Assembly: GCA_945888475.1 (NCBI GenBank)
Contig: CAMDAB010000002.1
Location: 1-64,000, forward strand
DNA: 64,000 bases
Direction: 5' to 3'
From: Saprospira grandis DSM 2844
GTDB lineage: Bacteria; Bacteroidota; Bacteroidia; Chitinophagales; Saprospiraceae
Numbering within the stretch: position 1 is the first letter of the stretch; each line of letters starts with the position of its first letter. The notes beneath the pieces are model-generated. The model made no database searches. It was given only the letters and a program-made list of their open reading frames with translations, and was not told the origin of the DNA. Shown here one piece after another: positions 32,417 through 41,729 of this stretch. Position numbers and translations under genes: made by a program.

Positions 32417-33154
32417 TTACTTTAGTTTTAATACAGATAACACCGATGAACCCTTGAAAGAGGCCGGAAAAATGGCGTCGATAATAATTGAAACATTAGC
32501 AATAAAACGGTGCAAAAGTCTCGCAAATCCAGGCTTTGGACCTTTAAGTACCGTATTGCGTTGTTTTTTGATGCTAAGAAGAATCCTTGCGGGCAGGTAA
32601 AGCATCTTGAAGAAAAAGCGATTAGCCAGCAGTTCAGCACTGATAGCGCTACTCTGCTCTTTCATCATATTCAGGTTATAACGGCGATAGTGTCCGTTAA
32701 ATTCATCGTAGTTCGACCATATTTCCTGACATGCCGGCACCGTGATGATAAAATGTCTGAGGTTGGGAAAATTCTGTTTCAGTTCGTTCAAAAAAACAGT
32801 CGGATCGGGTAGGTGTTCAATCACATCAAAGAGCGTGATAACTTTGATTGAATGTCTGAAATCTTCGGGCAAGGTATTCGCATCGACACCAATTTGTATA
32901 TAATCTTTCATATCCTCCAGCAAAGGCACCTGATCGGCTAATTCCACACCCCAGCAGTCGATACCATGCTGACGGAAATAGCGCAGCACATCGCCACGTC
33001 CACAGCCAACCTCCAGTATTCGGTCGCCTGGCTGACAATACTTTTTTACAACTTTCAGCAGTGTCTTGTTTCTGGCTATCTGCCAATATTGATATTCGAT
33101 TCCTACGGGATAGAGATGCTCGTAATGATCGGCCTGAAATTCTGTTTTAGACAT
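32417..33154 (-). CDS. Class I SAM-dependent methyltransferase
   Basis: A 245-residue methyltransferase. RILEVGCGRGDVLRYFRQHGIDCWGVELAD is the SAM-binding motif I and acidic loop, VITLFDVIEHLPDPTVFLNELK is the motif II-III region, and FIITVPACQEIWSNYDEFNGHYRRYN is typical of methyltransferases in lipid or glycan clusters. The C-terminal about 60 residues are basic and hydrophobic (MLYLPARILLSIKKQ, FIANVSIIIDAIF), suggesting membrane association. It starts 4 bp after the stop of the GT39 gene on the same strand, so the two are translationally coupled and likely share a pathway. The substrate is unknown. Confidence 0.92.
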   Translation of the reverse strand: MSKTEFQADHYEHLYPVGIEYQYWQIARNKTLLKVVKKYCQPGDRILEVGCGRGDVLRYFRQHGIDCWGVELADQVPLLEDMKDYIQIGVDANTLPEDFRHSIKVITLFDVIEHLPDPTVFLNELKQNFPNLRHFIITVPACQEIWSNYDEFNGHYRRYNLNMMKEQSSAISAELLANRFFFKMLYLPARILLSIKKQRNTVLKGPKPGFARLLHRFIANVSIIIDAIFPASFKGSSVLSVLKLK

Positions 33155-33158
33155 GATA

Positions 33159-35417
33159 TTATTTCATTTTTTGTAATAATTGTTCATAGGCCTGTGCCTT
33201 AGTTGAGTTGGCAGCCCGGTGAATTTGTGCAGCAAATTGAATGATGTCTTTGCGTTGCCCCTCCATTTGAACCAACTTTTCGACATAATCAATTGCAAAA
33301 GCATGTTTATTCTGAGTTGAATAGATATATGCCAGCTGTTGGATGGAGGGTGTATAACGCTCATTCAATTCAACAACCTTGAGGTGCAATTTTTCTGCTT
33401 CGTCAATTTTGTTTTGATTTTGCAGTCCGACTGCTTTCATATACAAGCCATTATCCCAATTTGGAACCAAAGCAAGTGCTTTGTCGAGGACCATAGTTGC
33501 GCTGTCGAATTTAGCAGTGGAAAGGTAGGCCTGCCCCAGTCTAAGGTGAGCGATTTCACTGTCGGGATGTTTATCAATTTCTTTTTTCATAAGTTCTATA
33601 GCTTTTGGAAAATCTTTGGCTTTCAGTGCCTGTTGAGCTTCGTAAGCAAGGTGTTCGGTATCTTTATAAATGGTGAGCACCGGTGTATTATTTGCCTTAA
33701 TATTGTGTACAGCATAAGATTTCACTGGCCATTTTCTGATTGCCTGCTGTTCGGGAGCTACAAATCGTGAAATGTAAAGTGCGTAATCCCATTTCTGGTC
33801 ATCTCTGTTGTAATATTTCGAATACAAAAGTTTAATTTTCTTGCCAAATTTCTTAGAATAGGAATAGGCTACAAAATGAGAATTGGTGGTAACTACAACA
33901 GGATTTTGTTCGGTGGCATTTTTGAAAACATCCTCTTTTTCAAGATATTCCATGCCTTGTTTCAGACTGGTTCCCCAATAATCCAATTCGAATTTGCCAA
34001 ATGCTCCATTTACACCGCCAATAATAGGATTGAAATAGACATAGGGCAGATGTGGATTTCTAGCGATGAAGATAGCAGGTTCTACTAATAAAAGTGTTAT
34101 TAGTCCTGCAAAACCATAGCTGAATGCTTTTTTTGCCGGTAAAGTTTTAAATAGTCCGAACCAGCCGACACTGGCCAATACCACCATCGGCGGATAAGAG
34201 AAATAAAGGTGTCTCCAGCCGTCGTACAAGGTCGATTCTTTGAAAATAACATAAAAAATTGGAAAGACAGAGGCAAAAATTACCAGATGCAGCGGACTGA
34301 TGGTGTAATCCTTAATAATTTTTCCAATAAAAGGCAAAAAGAGCGCAAGCCCGATCAAAACGGCGATGGGAATGGTATAAAGCATCCACACAAAGGAATA
34401 ATACCAGGGACAACTTTGTGCCCAGATTAAACCGCCATTGAATAAGAGTTTGATATTAACACCACGTTTCGACATTTCAGAGAGGGCCTCGAAAGGATGT
34501 CGCAGTGGATCGACTAGTCCAAAGGGCCAAAAAAGCATTGCCAGAAAATAACCGGCTACAACTGCAAGAAGGGCATATTTGGCAATATTAAATAATCTTT
34601 TAGTGTTGCCAAGGGCAGACCCCAGACCATAACGACGCCAAAGTTCAATGCCAATAAACATTCCAAGGTATCCTATCAAGAGTAAACCTCCGACACGCGT
34701 ACTTATGGCCAGACCAATTCCCAAAGCCAAGCCAATAAGCGTACTTCGTTTGGGTTTCTCCATCTCCCCCAGCAAAACGGCACTGTAATAAACCGATATG
34801 ATATAACCTGCAGCGAAAGGAATATCTTTGGGATTCATGAGCGAATCACCCAAAAATCTGGGCGAGAAAAACATAAGTGCCAGCGCCAGCAGCCCCATAT
34901 ACCAGCCCCCAATCAATCTTGCGAGCAATGCAGTAAACAACATGGCCAAAAAACCAAGCGAGGCATTGAATACGTGCCGTACGCTGTGATAAGTCTCATT
35001 CATTGGGTCATTGGTGCCCAAGGCAGCATTTGCCAGCGTAGAGGTAAAATCGAAAAATCCACCGTAAAAATGCATCGAGCCTTTTTCGGGGGCATAGTTG
35101 AGGGCAGTAGTATCTTTGCCCATCGTTGTATAAAACTTGTAAAGGGCCTGAGCGTAATCGTTCTGATATTTATCGTCCTCGTTCACACCCACATTTACTG
35201 ACATGAAAGCCATGCTCAGAAACATGAGCAACGCAGTTCCAATGAATATCTTTTTCAGCAAACTGTCATGCGGAGTGCTGGTATCAATAGCCTTTGGCAG
35301 CTCTTTTACCGGTTTTGGCGTAGTTGGAGCCTCGTCCAAATTAAACCCCTTTCTCGTTTCGGTTTTCTTTATTTCGTTGCCGCTTTGATGCTCTTTGAGT
35401 GGCTTCTTTTTAGACAT
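33159..35417 (-). CDS. GT39-type integral membrane glycosyltransferase with TPR tail
   Basis: Taking the ATG at 35417 gives 752 residues; the frame opens 19 codons earlier without support. The N-terminal 60 residues are charged. About 11-12 membrane helices follow (for example IFIGTALLMFLSMAFMSVNV, GLLALALMFFSPRFLGDSL, LLLIGYLGMFIGIELW). The luminal-side segment near the first helix, NVGVNEDDKYQN, contains the acidic pair typical of ArnT/PMT-like enzymes that use polyprenyl-phosphate sugars. Residues about 600-750 are three or four TPR repeats (DSEIAHLRLGQAYLSTAKFDSATMVLDKAL). It probably glycosylates envelope lipid or protein. The methyltransferase gene follows with a 4-bp gap. Confidence 0.9.
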   Translation of the reverse strand: MSKKKPLKEHQSGNEIKKTETRKGFNLDEAPTTPKPVKELPKAIDTSTPHDSLLKKIFIGTALLMFLSMAFMSVNVGVNEDDKYQNDYAQALYKFYTTMGKDTTALNYAPEKGSMHFYGGFFDFTSTLANAALGTNDPMNETYHSVRHVFNASLGFLAMLFTALLARLIGGWYMGLLALALMFFSPRFLGDSLMNPKDIPFAAGYIISVYYSAVLLGEMEKPKRSTLIGLALGIGLAISTRVGGLLLIGYLGMFIGIELWRRYGLGSALGNTKRLFNIAKYALLAVVAGYFLAMLFWPFGLVDPLRHPFEALSEMSKRGVNIKLLFNGGLIWAQSCPWYYSFVWMLYTIPIAVLIGLALFLPFIGKIIKDYTISPLHLVIFASVFPIFYVIFKESTLYDGWRHLYFSYPPMVVLASVGWFGLFKTLPAKKAFSYGFAGLITLLLVEPAIFIARNPHLPYVYFNPIIGGVNGAFGKFELDYWGTSLKQGMEYLEKEDVFKNATEQNPVVVTTNSHFVAYSYSKKFGKKIKLLYSKYYNRDDQKWDYALYISRFVAPEQQAIRKWPVKSYAVHNIKANNTPVLTIYKDTEHLAYEAQQALKAKDFPKAIELMKKEIDKHPDSEIAHLRLGQAYLSTAKFDSATMVLDKALALVPNWDNGLYMKAVGLQNQNKIDEAEKLHLKVVELNERYTPSIQQLAYIYSTQNKHAFAIDYVEKLVQMEGQRKDIIQFAAQIHRAANSTKAQAYEQLLQKMK

Positions 35418-35544
35418 ATCAACTGTTTTTACAATATTTTTGCTAAGATTGGTACACAGTACCCTAATTAACATCCAAAAATAGACATTCTTATTTAATT
35501 TTTTAAAATGAAGCAGTTAAAAGTGATATCGTGAGAAATTGAAC

Positions 35545-35573
35545 TTGTTTTTCAAGAGCTTTATATAACTTTG
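35545..35573 (+). promoter_or_regulatory. Promoter for rsmG
   Basis: TTG at 35545-35547 and a perfect TAACTTTG at 35566-35573 are 18 bp apart. The ATG at 35597 follows after a short leader. Confidence 0.6.
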
Positions 35574-35596
35574 CAGCGTTATCAGAACAGAGTAAA

Positions 35597-36223
35597 ATGG
35601 ACATCATTACTAAATATTTCCCGCAGCTGAATGAGCTGCAAAAGCAGCGTTTCGAAAAACTGGATGAATTGTACCGCTATTGGAACGATCAGATAAATGT
35701 GGTATCGCGCAAGGATATCGATAATCTTTATATCCATCATGTCTTACATTCGCTGGCTTTAGCAAAGGTTATTAGCTTGAAGCCCGGAGCAAAAATCATG
35801 GATTTAGGCTGTGGTGGCGGATTTCCCGGTATACCATTGGCCATCATGTTTCCCGAAACAGAGTTTCTGTTGGTAGACTCTATTGCTAAGAAAATAAAGG
35901 TCTGCGGAGAAGTTGCCATTGCGCTGGAGCTGGATAATGTGCGCGTAAAAGCCGAGCGTGCCGAGAATATCAAAGAAAAATTTGATTTTGTCGTGACCCG
36001 CGCTGTTGCTACTGCCGATAAGCTTCATAGCTGGTCTAAAAATTCTCTGCTGACGAAGTCGAAACATGCCATGCCAAACGGCATCTGGGCCTACAAGGGG
36101 CTCACAAATCTAAATGAGGAATTGGCCTTACTACCTAAAGGCGTTTACAGCGAAGTTTTTCCTATGAATGATTTTTTCGAAGAGGAATTTTTCGAGACGA
36201 AGGCGCTGGTATATATGGGGTAG
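35597..36223 (+). CDS. rsmG: 16S rRNA (guanine-527-N7)-methyltransferase RsmG
   Basis: A 208-residue enzyme, the usual length for RsmG/GidB. The N-terminus Q-K-Q-R-F-E-K-L-D-E-L-Y-R-Y-W-N-D-Q-I-N and VVSRKDIDNLYIHHVLHSLAL are diagnostic. The SAM motif is IMDLGCGGGFPGIPLAIMFPETEFLLVDSIAKKI, and FDFVVTRAVATADKLHSW contains the conserved V-T-R-A. It methylates G527 of 16S rRNA using SAM, and loss gives low-level streptomycin resistance in other bacteria. The gene stands alone and is divergent from the GT39 gene, with its own promoter. Confidence 0.97.
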   Translation: MDIITKYFPQLNELQKQRFEKLDELYRYWNDQINVVSRKDIDNLYIHHVLHSLALAKVISLKPGAKIMDLGCGGGFPGIPLAIMFPETEFLLVDSIAKKIKVCGEVAIALELDNVRVKAERAENIKEKFDFVVTRAVATADKLHSWSKNSLLTKSKHAMPNGIWAYKGLTNLNEELALLPKGVYSEVFPMNDFFEEEFFETKALVYMG

Positions 36224-36288
36224 TAAGCAATAGGTTATCCTTATCGACAAGGACTCTGTCCTGTTTTTTGAATATTTTACATTGAAGC

Positions 36289-37335
36289 TCAAAACCCATA
36301 GCAGTTCCTATAAAATTCAAGCCCCTCAAAAATCAGCTCCTTTGACACCTGAGCATCAAATACTGCATCGCCAATGCCGTTTAAAAGGCTGAAACTGACT
36401 CCTCCCCTATTTTTCTTGTCATTCATGAGCAGCGTCTTAAATTTTTCGGCATTAAAAAAATCTAAGGGTCGGTAGGGATATAGAATAACGATTAAATCAA
36501 TGATTTCCTTCAATTCTGCATCGGAAAGCGAATGCAGTTTATTTGAATAATATGCCTCACAAAGCATGCCTATAGCTACTGCCTCGCCATGTAACAGGGA
36601 ATATTCTGTTTCGAGGCTGAGGCTCTCCAGGGCATGTCCGATCGTATGTCCAAAATTAAGGATTTTCCGCAAACCATTTTCCTCGGGATCCTGCTCAACA
36701 ACGAAAGTCTTTAGTTCGGTCGATTTTTTTATGATGCGCTGCCAGTCTATATTTTCAGCGTTGAGCTTTTTAATTTTTTTAATTTCCTCCCAGTAGTTTT
36801 TATCAACAATCAGTGCATGTTTAATAATTTCGGCAAAGCCGCTGCGCAGTTCATTAAATGGCAAGGTTCTCAAAAATCCATCGTAAATACAGGTGGCAGC
36901 TGGATGCCGAAAAACTCCGACCGAATTTTTTACATTTCCAAAATCTATACCCAACTTTCCACCTACAGAGGCATCGACCATAGATAACAAGGTGGTTGGA
37001 ATTTGTACAAAATCGATTCCCCGTTTGTAGGTTGCAGCACAAAAACCGCCCATATCGCCAATCACACCTCCGCCGAGGTTAATGAGCAAAGCATTTCGAT
37101 CAGCTGCTTTTCGAAGTAGAAACTGCCAGATATCTGTACAGGTAAAAATGTTTTTGTATTGCTCGCCCGAAGAAATCTTTATTTTTTCTGCAGGCAGTCC
37201 CAAAGCATCTTCGATGATAGGCAAGCAATGCAAATTGGTATTTTCATCTACCAAATAAAAGTAACTGCTGTACTGTTTTTGACGCAACAGATTCCAAAGT
37301 TGGGCAAAATTTTGATCTTCAAAATAAATCTGCAT
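36289..37335 (-). CDS. aroB: 3-dehydroquinate synthase
   Basis: From the ATG at 37335 the enzyme has 348 residues. It converts DAHP to 3-dehydroquinate in the shikimate pathway with NAD and zinc. Key segments are LLINLGGGVIGDMGGFCAATYKRGIDFVQIPTTLLSMVDASVGGKLGIDFGNVKNSVGVF, KHALIVDKNYW and ILNFGHTIGHALE (the zinc-ligand histidines) with LLHGEAVAIGM. The start is 1 bp after the stop of the upstream 1178-residue gene, which indicates translational coupling. A longer reading from 37353 would overlap that gene. Confidence 0.97.
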   Translation of the reverse strand: MQIYFEDQNFAQLWNLLRQKQYSSYFYLVDENTNLHCLPIIEDALGLPAEKIKISSGEQYKNIFTCTDIWQFLLRKAADRNALLINLGGGVIGDMGGFCAATYKRGIDFVQIPTTLLSMVDASVGGKLGIDFGNVKNSVGVFRHPAATCIYDGFLRTLPFNELRSGFAEIIKHALIVDKNYWEEIKKIKKLNAENIDWQRIIKKSTELKTFVVEQDPEENGLRKILNFGHTIGHALESLSLETEYSLLHGEAVAIGMLCEAYYSNKLHSLSDAELKEIIDLIVILYPYRPLDFFNAEKFKTLLMNDKKNRGGVSFSLLNGIGDAVFDAQVSKELIFEGLEFYRNCYGF

Positions 37336-37336
37336 C

Positions 37337-40300
37337 TTAAAAATCCATTCCAAGTGACAGGTAAACCATCGGCGTTTGTAAATCCCCTGTTTCTACACCC
37401 CAAGCATAATCCATACGGATGAAATAACCCAGAAAAACAGTGCGTAAACCAAATCCAAGCCCCTGAACAATGGGGCGACGGTAATAATTGACACGGACAC
37501 GCACAGGCGATACCACTGCTCCCCCTGTACCAGGATCGATCGTAGTGGTATTGAGCGGATTATCTTTTGAGAAAGGACTTAGCCCCTGCCAGGCTGTACC
37601 TACATCGTAAAATGCCACCAACTGCAAATTGCGCAACATGACATTGCTTGGCGGAGTTCTGGAGAGGTATTCTGTAACAGGGATGCGCAATTCAGCATTA
37701 ATCAAGGCAAAATTGCTACCGTTACGGATATTGTTTTGGAAACCTCTCAATGGTGCTGCCAACATCTGATAAGCAAATTTATCCGCATCTGGCAGCGGGA
37801 TCGTTTCATTGAAACGTGGGAACATCCAGTTTTCCATACCGCCCAATGAATAAAGCATTTTCATAGTACCAAAAGATGCTGCTGCTGTGCTTCTGAATGC
37901 CAAGACGGTTTTATTGTCGAGGCTTATATAATGCCTTGCATCAAATCCCAGTACCATCGTTGGATTCTTAATTTTCATTTTGAATCTTACAGAATCAGCC
38001 CCCGTTTCGATATTCTGAAAATAATCGGCAAAAAATCGGGCTTTGGTACCTTTACGGGCATTCAGTCGCAGTGGAATGGTATTGTCATAAATATATTCCA
38101 GGCGCAAACCTGCTTGTGAAAAACTGAAAACAGGCACCTCGAGACTATTTCGATTTTCTGAAATTAAGGCTACCTTATCGGCCTGAAAACTGACAGTACC
38201 TTGAACACTTGCAAATTTTGTCAAAGGATATCTCAGTTCGGCCATCGCCATATGTTTGATGTTTCTGCCCTTTGCGCGCCAGGGTTCATTGGTAAGGGTA
38301 TCGGTAACCAGATAGTCATCGGTACGACTTCTGCGATAGAGCGAAAACTTCTTATCGAGGCGACTCTTACGGTCTTCGAAAGAAAGGAAATACTCCAAAC
38401 CGTTCAAGTTTACCGGCAAACGAATACCCATTTCCAAGCGATAATCCTCAAAAATATCGGTAAAACCTGTTTTCATCAATAGTCCCAAGGCAGGGAAACG
38501 ATATTTGCCTTGTAGATATAAATCCATTCCCCAAAATAGTGGCGTATTATCGAGCTGAAAGGTGAGGTCATCGACCTTAAACAAGTTTCTGTACTTTGAT
38601 TTACGGTCGGGATTATATTCCACCGTCTTTGCCACGTTTTTTACCGGGATATCAAAACCGCTGGGTTCTTTGCGTACAATTTCACCATTTTCGTTTTCTT
38701 CAAGGATAACAGGCTTTATAATGCTGTCAGCCTTAGATTTGGCGGGATTATTTGCATTTGGATCTTTGACATCGTTAAACTCGGTCTGAAAAGTATAATT
38801 GTCGATATCAACCTTTGAGGTATCTTCCGATTTTTTTACGAGGGGTCCGCTGGTATCAATCTTATACTCTGCAATTTCCTTGTATACTAGTTCCAGTTCT
38901 TTCGCTAGTGAAGAATCAACTTCCACCTTTTCGAATTTCTGTTTTTTCTTTTCTGTAGCCGGTTTTTGAACGCTGCCGAGCAGTCCTGCTTCACGTTCAA
39001 TTATTGTTCTGTATTTTGTTTTTTCAGGTACCGCACTGCGGTCTTTTTTAATATCGCGCACATAAATCCTAAACTGCCCGTCGCGGTACATAAGATCGGC
39101 TACTTTTGATGTACCAATTGACTGACGGTGAATATTTCTGCTATAATTTGTATTTGCATAAATATCCTTTTTCAAGGAAATTAGCTGCAGCGTGCTACTG
39201 TCTTTTTTTGTTTCTATTACAATTCTCGATTCGAGAATTTTGGCCTCGTTGCTATCCAGCGGAAAACTTTCTTTGATACTGTCTAATTTTAGGATATATC
39301 GATTGCTGATACCATTTTCATCACTCAGGTAAGCAATTTCGTTTTTACCTATGGGCTGAACCGAAAACTCACTGCTAAGACTATTTTTGGTCAAACGAAT
39401 AAGTTTTCCCTCTTTGTCGGATAGATTATAATAAAAAAGATCGGTTTTGGCATTCAGCGGATGATCGCTTTTATCCGTTTTTAATTTATCCTGCGGACGA
39501 TTCGATGCAAAAACAATACCCGGGCCATTGCCAAAATTTACCGCAACAGCATTCAGGTCGTCCCACTTATCGGAACTGATAGCTTTCACTTCGGTTCCTT
39601 TTAAGATATAAACATCTGAATAGCCTCCTTTTATAGCAGTGACGAGCAGATCTTCCCCCGAAAGTGCCGATACACTCAGCACACGTTCAACACCTTTAAT
39701 CTGACGGCTTTGCAGTTTTGCATTCGGATTCTCAGCATTGAGGTTGGCAACAAAAACCTTATCGTCTTTTTCAAAAATGACAACTAATTCAGTACTGTTC
39801 TTTTTCCAGGCTATAAGTGGATAATTATCGTCGATATCTTCGGTAAGATCTTTCAATCCACTTTTCCATACTTTTTTCGATTTTTGAGTTTCAACCTCAG
39901 TCAGAATTAGCCAATGTTCTCCCTGATAATGCTCACTGTGTGCAATATACTTGCCATTTGGGCTCAATGCAATTTCTTTCACAAAAGCATTTCTTTTCTG
40001 AATTGCATCAATTTCACCGGCATTAGGGAAAAAGCGATTTTTATTATCATCGCTGTAACGATTTGTGTAATAGTTGAACCAATTGGTTCCCGCTATGGTA
40101 TAAAAACTACTGCCGAATACATAAAGAAAACCGCTTTCAACACTTCTGTTGATACGGGTCAAGTAGAGTAAATTAGAGATAGAGGCAGTGCCGTGATTTC
40201 GGGCAATGTAGTGAAACAGTGAGCGGCCTGCCAAAATCGGATTTTGTTCTGCTAATTCAAGATAATTTGAATACTTCTTTGAAAAAATAATTTCGCGCAG

Positions 40301-40873
40301 CTCGTCATCTGCTGTTGTGTTCCATTCTTCGGTACAGTAGGCAATAAGTCCCTCGGTATACCAGTTTGGCAAATTGAGTAGCACCGAATTTTGAACAATT
40401 TCCTGAAGATTGTTGCCAAAAAGCATTCTGTTCACCAAACAGCGTGCAATCCCTTCACGTAAGAACATTTCGAGATTTGCATGGTTACCGTCAAAATAAA
40501 CAAGTATCTTATTGTCGAGCAGTTTGGTGCTGCCGCCGGTATTGATAGCAGGCGATTCAAGTCCAACGTTACTTTGGGCAAAATCGCTAAAATCGGTGTA
40601 AACAATGATTTCAATTTTTTGCCGAACCTGATATTCCAAAATCGCTTTTAACTCAATGTAGGAAGCTTCGGCAGTTGGCACCAAAAACTTCATAAGGTCT
40701 TCATTTTCGGCAGTAAATGAAAATACAAAACTCGGAGATTCGTAACGAAGCCATTTGTAATGATCGTACTGAATTCGGTTTTGTCCAAAGTTGGAACTGA
40801 CCAACTGGGCATTTAACGAAGTTGCAAGAAAGATTAAAGTTGCAACTCTGATGAAAAATCGGTTTATTTGCAT
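37337..40873 (-). CDS. Outer-membrane protein with gluzincin-like domain, TolB-like propeller and Omp85-type barrel
   Basis: A 1178-residue protein with signal peptide (INRFFIRVATLIFLATSLNAQ). Residues about 40-270 look like a peptidase-MA/gluzincin domain in which the HExxH position reads LREGIARCLV, so both zinc histidines are lost, although WYTEGLIAY keeps the third-ligand-like Glu. Residues about 300-620 are a WD/TolB-like propeller (VKEIALSPNGKYIAHSEHYQGEHWLIL, DVYILKGTEVKAIS, ELVVIFEKDDKVFVANL). A charged linker follows. The C-terminal about 400 residues form a D15/BamA-like barrel ending LGFGLRTVFLGYFIRMDYAWG ... YLSLGMDF. It is likely an envelope-assembly or surface protein. aroB starts 1 bp later. 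Confidence 0.88.
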   Translation of the reverse strand: MQINRFFIRVATLIFLATSLNAQLVSSNFGQNRIQYDHYKWLRYESPSFVFSFTAENEDLMKFLVPTAEASYIELKAILEYQVRQKIEIIVYTDFSDFAQSNVGLESPAINTGGSTKLLDNKILVYFDGNHANLEMFLREGIARCLVNRMLFGNNLQEIVQNSVLLNLPNWYTEGLIAYCTEEWNTTADDELREIIFSKKYSNYLELAEQNPILAGRSLFHYIARNHGTASISNLLYLTRINRSVESGFLYVFGSSFYTIAGTNWFNYYTNRYSDDNKNRFFPNAGEIDAIQKRNAFVKEIALSPNGKYIAHSEHYQGEHWLILTEVETQKSKKVWKSGLKDLTEDIDDNYPLIAWKKNSTELVVIFEKDDKVFVANLNAENPNAKLQSRQIKGVERVLSVSALSGEDLLVTAIKGGYSDVYILKGTEVKAISSDKWDDLNAVAVNFGNGPGIVFASNRPQDKLKTDKSDHPLNAKTDLFYYNLSDKEGKLIRLTKNSLSSEFSVQPIGKNEIAYLSDENGISNRYILKLDSIKESFPLDSNEAKILESRIVIETKKDSSTLQLISLKKDIYANTNYSRNIHRQSIGTSKVADLMYRDGQFRIYVRDIKKDRSAVPEKTKYRTIIEREAGLLGSVQKPATEKKKQKFEKVEVDSSLAKELELVYKEIAEYKIDTSGPLVKKSEDTSKVDIDNYTFQTEFNDVKDPNANNPAKSKADSIIKPVILEENENGEIVRKEPSGFDIPVKNVAKTVEYNPDRKSKYRNLFKVDDLTFQLDNTPLFWGMDLYLQGKYRFPALGLLMKTGFTDIFEDYRLEMGIRLPVNLNGLEYFLSFEDRKSRLDKKFSLYRRSRTDDYLVTDTLTNEPWRAKGRNIKHMAMAELRYPLTKFASVQGTVSFQADKVALISENRNSLEVPVFSFSQAGLRLEYIYDNTIPLRLNARKGTKARFFADYFQNIETGADSVRFKMKIKNPTMVLGFDARHYISLDNKTVLAFRSTAAASFGTMKMLYSLGGMENWMFPRFNETIPLPDADKFAYQMLAAPLRGFQNNIRNGSNFALINAELRIPVTEYLSRTPPSNVMLRNLQLVAFYDVGTAWQGLSPFSKDNPLNTTTIDPGTGGAVVSPVRVRVNYYRRPIVQGLGFGLRTVFLGYFIRMDYAWGVETGDLQTPMVYLSLGMDF

Positions 40874-41067
40874 ATTATGTATGAGGCCTAACGGCCTAAT
40901 TGATTTATACTACTAATAATCAGATATTTAAACAAAATAAATATAAATTTTATCCAATCTTTGTTCAAATAACTAACTAAAGTAACGCTTTTTTGGTTAA
41001 AATTGTCCAAACTTTTACAAAAAAAGCCTGAATGATTAATATCAGACTATTAAAACTAGATTAACTT

Positions 41068-41709
41068 ATGTTGAAGGTAGAATGTTTTGTTTTCAATATG
41101 TTTTATGAAAACACCTTTGTTGTTTATGATGACAGCAAAAAATGTGCCGTGATAGACCCTGGCTGCTACGATCAAAAAGAACGCGAAAAGTTGAAAAAAT
41201 TTATTGAAAATAAAGGACTTGAACCGGTTTTGCTACTGAACACACATTGCCATGTCGATCATGTTTTTGGCAACCGATTTGTGGCCGAGACTTGGAAATT
41301 GAAACTTGCCATACCGGATGGCGAGCAGCCAGTGCTGGAGGCGCTACCGCGTGTGGCACAAATGTATGCTATACCAAATGTGCAGCAATCACCCGATCCG
41401 GAAATCCTGTTTAAAGAGGGTGATATTTTTGAATTGGGCAATACCCAGATGAAGGTCATCTCTGCTCCAGGACACTCACCCGCAGGTGCCTGTTTTTATT
41501 TCGAAAATGAAAAAATACTGATTGCCGGTGATGTGCTTTTCGAAGATTCAATCGGCCGAACCGATTTACCCGGTGGAGACTACGATACGCTTATCAGAAA
41601 CATAAAAAATAAATTATTGGTGCTCGACGACGATGTTATCGTTTATTCTGGGCATGGAAATAGCACCACTATTGGCAGAGAACGCCGTCATAATCCTTTT
41701 CTTAGCTAA
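41068..41709 (+). CDS. Metallo-beta-lactamase-fold hydrolase (glyoxalase II-like)
   Basis: A 213-residue MBL-fold enzyme. The zinc motif H60-C-H62-V-D64-H65 is complete. VISAPGHSPAGACFY supplies the next His, ILIAGDVLFEDSIGRTDLPGG the bridging Asp, and VYSGHGNSTTIGRERRHNPFL the final His. This arrangement matches hydroxyacylglutathione-hydrolase-like proteins that cleave thioesters. The short C-terminus, lacking the extra glyoxalase II domain, leaves the substrate open (persulfide dioxygenase-like is another possibility). thiL follows after 20 bp on the same strand. Confidence 0.94.
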   Translation: MLKVECFVFNMFYENTFVVYDDSKKCAVIDPGCYDQKEREKLKKFIENKGLEPVLLLNTHCHVDHVFGNRFVAETWKLKLAIPDGEQPVLEALPRVAQMYAIPNVQQSPDPEILFKEGDIFELGNTQMKVISAPGHSPAGACFYFENEKILIAGDVLFEDSIGRTDLPGGDYDTLIRNIKNKLLVLDDDVIVYSGHGNSTTIGRERRHNPFLS

Positions 41710-41729
41710 TTTTTTCATTTAACAATAAC

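Noticed and set aside
33339-33770. 143-codon plus-strand ORF inside the GT39/TPR gene
   Set aside because: Antisense shadow of a well-supported protein; Phe/Cys-rich low-quality translation.
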